Below, piece after piece: positions 6,642-7,505 of a stretch of 7,505 nt of DNA (the first letter of the stretch is position 1; every line of letters begins with the position of its first letter). The DNA is from Comamonadaceae bacterium (lineage in GTDB: Bacteria; Pseudomonadota; Gammaproteobacteria; Burkholderiales; Burkholderiaceae_C). The DNA is taken from NCBI GenBank assembly GCA_947460165.1, contig CANHKH010000159.1, positions 1-7,505 on the forward strand, read 5' to 3'. The translations under genes and the position numbers were made by a program. A model generated the notes under the pieces. The model saw nothing but the letters and a program-made list of their open reading frames with translations. It was not told where the DNA came from and ran no database searches.

Positions 6642-6698
6642 GCTTGGCCTTGAGCTCAGGCGACAGGCTTGTTGAGCTGAACAGGCTATAAACCCTCC
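6642..6698 (+). promoter_or_regulatory. Short leader before the MFS gene with TATAAA and imperfect direct repeats
   Basis: This 57-base gap follows the rsmE stop. It contains TATAAA at 6687-6692, six bases before the MFS ATG, which resembles a -10 box, but no matching -35 element lies 16-18 bases upstream. Two copies of a TTGAGCT...ACAGGCT arrangement occur (6650-6669 and 6672-6687), with inner spacers of six and two bases. No purine-rich ribosome binding site is visible; the bases just before the ATG are CCCTCC. No terminator hairpin with a T run is seen, so read-through from rsmE is possible. A regulatory role is speculative. Confidence 0.28.
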
Positions 6699-7505
6699 AT
6701 GACTCCCCATCTCTGGCTGCTGGTCGCCTGCCAAGGCCTGTTTTTCACCAACAACGTCACCTTCATTGCCATCAATGGCTTGGTCGGCCTGAGCCTGGCG
6801 CCAGTGGGCTGGATGGCCACGCTGCCGGTCATGGGCTATGTGGTGGGTGGGGCGCTGTCCACCGGGCTGGTGGCTAAATCCCAGCAGCGCTGGGGCCGCA
6901 AGCTGTCGTTTCAGCTGGGACTGGTGGTGGCGGTGGCTTCGTGCCTGCTGTGCGCCTGGGCCGCCTACACCAGCCACTTTTGGGTGCTGGTGGCCGCCAC
7001 TGTGATCGCCGGCTACTACAACGCCAACGCGCAGCTCTACCGCTTTGCCGCCGCCGAGATGGCTGCCCCCGGGTTCAAAGAAAAAGCTGTGTCGCTGGTC
7101 ATGGCCGGCGGCTTGATAGGCGCCATTGCCGGCCCCAACCTGGCCGCCGGCACGCGCAGCCTCACCACCGTGCCCTTTGCAGGCGCTTACCTGGCCTTGG
7201 CCGGTGTGGCCGTGGCGGCCATGGTGCTGATCGCCCTCATCCCGTTCCCGCCGCCGCCGGCCAAAGGCGCCGCCTCAGGCGGGCGGCCGCTGCGCGAGAT
7301 CATGCGCCAGCCCGCGTTCATGGTCGCGGCCGCAGCCGGCGCGCTGGGCTACGGCGTCATGAACCTGCTGATGGCGGCCACCCCACTGGCCATGCAAGTG
7401 TGTGGCCTGCCGTTTTCAGACGCCGCCATGGTGCTGCAGTGGCACGTCATCGGCATGTTCGCGCCCGGCTTTTTCACCGGCCACCTGATCAAACGCTTTG
7501 GCACC
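6699..7505 (+). CDS. Major facilitator superfamily (MFS) transporter, truncated by the right edge
   Basis: The visible 269 residues are strongly hydrophobic and cover roughly the N-terminal six helices, a cytoplasmic loop and the next two to three helices of a 12-helix inner-membrane transporter. Likely helices are at about 6-28, 34-58, 70-90, 93-112, 130-150, 160-183, 204-228 and 240-260. The loop after helix 6 is proline- and glycine-rich (FPPPPAKGAASGG, 183-195). The helix 2-3 loop, QQRWGRK (62-68), matches the end of MFS motif A, but glutamine replaces the usual aspartate. An AGYYNANAQLYRFAAAE segment (104-120) is distinctive, and GHLIKRFG (261-268) is the second-half equivalent of motif A. 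The ATG at 6699 is used because an in-frame TGA sits 21 bases upstream. The substrate cannot be told from sequence. The gene is intact as far as seen and continues beyond the window. Confidence 0.9.
   Translation, partial: MTPHLWLLVACQGLFFTNNVTFIAINGLVGLSLAPVGWMATLPVMGYVVGGALSTGLVAKSQQRWGRKLSFQLGLVVAVASCLLCAWAAYTSHFWVLVAATVIAGYYNANAQLYRFAAAEMAAPGFKEKAVSLVMAGGLIGAIAGPNLAAGTRSLTTVPFAGAYLALAGVAVAAMVLIALIPFPPPPAKGAASGGRPLREIMRQPAFMVAAAAGALGYGVMNLLMAATPLAMQVCGLPFSDAAMVLQWHVIGMFAPGFFTGHLIKRFGT

Noticed and set aside
1..7505. Mobile elements, CRISPR arrays, tRNA or rRNA genes, phage or defence genes
   Set aside because: Reading both strands showed no transposase, integrase, regular repeat array, cloverleaf-like segment or defence-type domain; nearly all sequence is explained by housekeeping genes.

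Overview
The window reads as ordinary chromosomal core sequence from a GC-rich betaproteobacterium, most likely Burkholderiales close to Comamonadaceae. That placement is inferred from high GC at third codon positions, the lptD-surA-rsmA cluster with a divergent AmgK-type kinase beside it, and the look of the proteins. No 16S gene or other decisive marker is present. I see no mobile element, CRISPR array, tRNA, rRNA or phage gene.

Layout. Bases 1-80 hold the edge of a neighbouring gene that I cannot identify; it may be the 3' end of a plus-strand gene. A strong hairpin followed by a T run (123-156) separates it from the next block. The minus strand from 4732 down to 168 carries a tight operon in the order lptD, surA, rsmA. 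A compact divergent regulatory gap of 56 bases (4733-4788) follows. The plus strand then carries an AmgK-type sugar kinase (4789-5922) and rsmE (5922-6641), which share one base. After a 57-base gap comes a major facilitator superfamily (MFS) transporter that runs off the right edge.

How the genes fit together. LptD is the outer-membrane LPS translocon. SurA is the periplasmic chaperone that escorts outer-membrane barrels, LptD among them, so the first two genes form an envelope-assembly unit. RsmA is the 16S rRNA dimethyladenosine transferase that often rides in this operon. On the other side, the AmgK-like kinase fits cell-wall sugar recycling, and RsmE methylates U1498 of 16S rRNA. Each divergent unit thus pairs an envelope gene with a 16S rRNA methyltransferase.

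I found no convincing new biological system. The points worth a second look are departures from common gene order (no pdxA between surA and rsmA; rsmE rather than murU after the kinase), a probable TTG start with no visible ribosome binding site for rsmA, an LptD with only three cysteines in its mature part, a possible leaderless start and direct repeats before the MFS gene, and an atypical MFS motif A.
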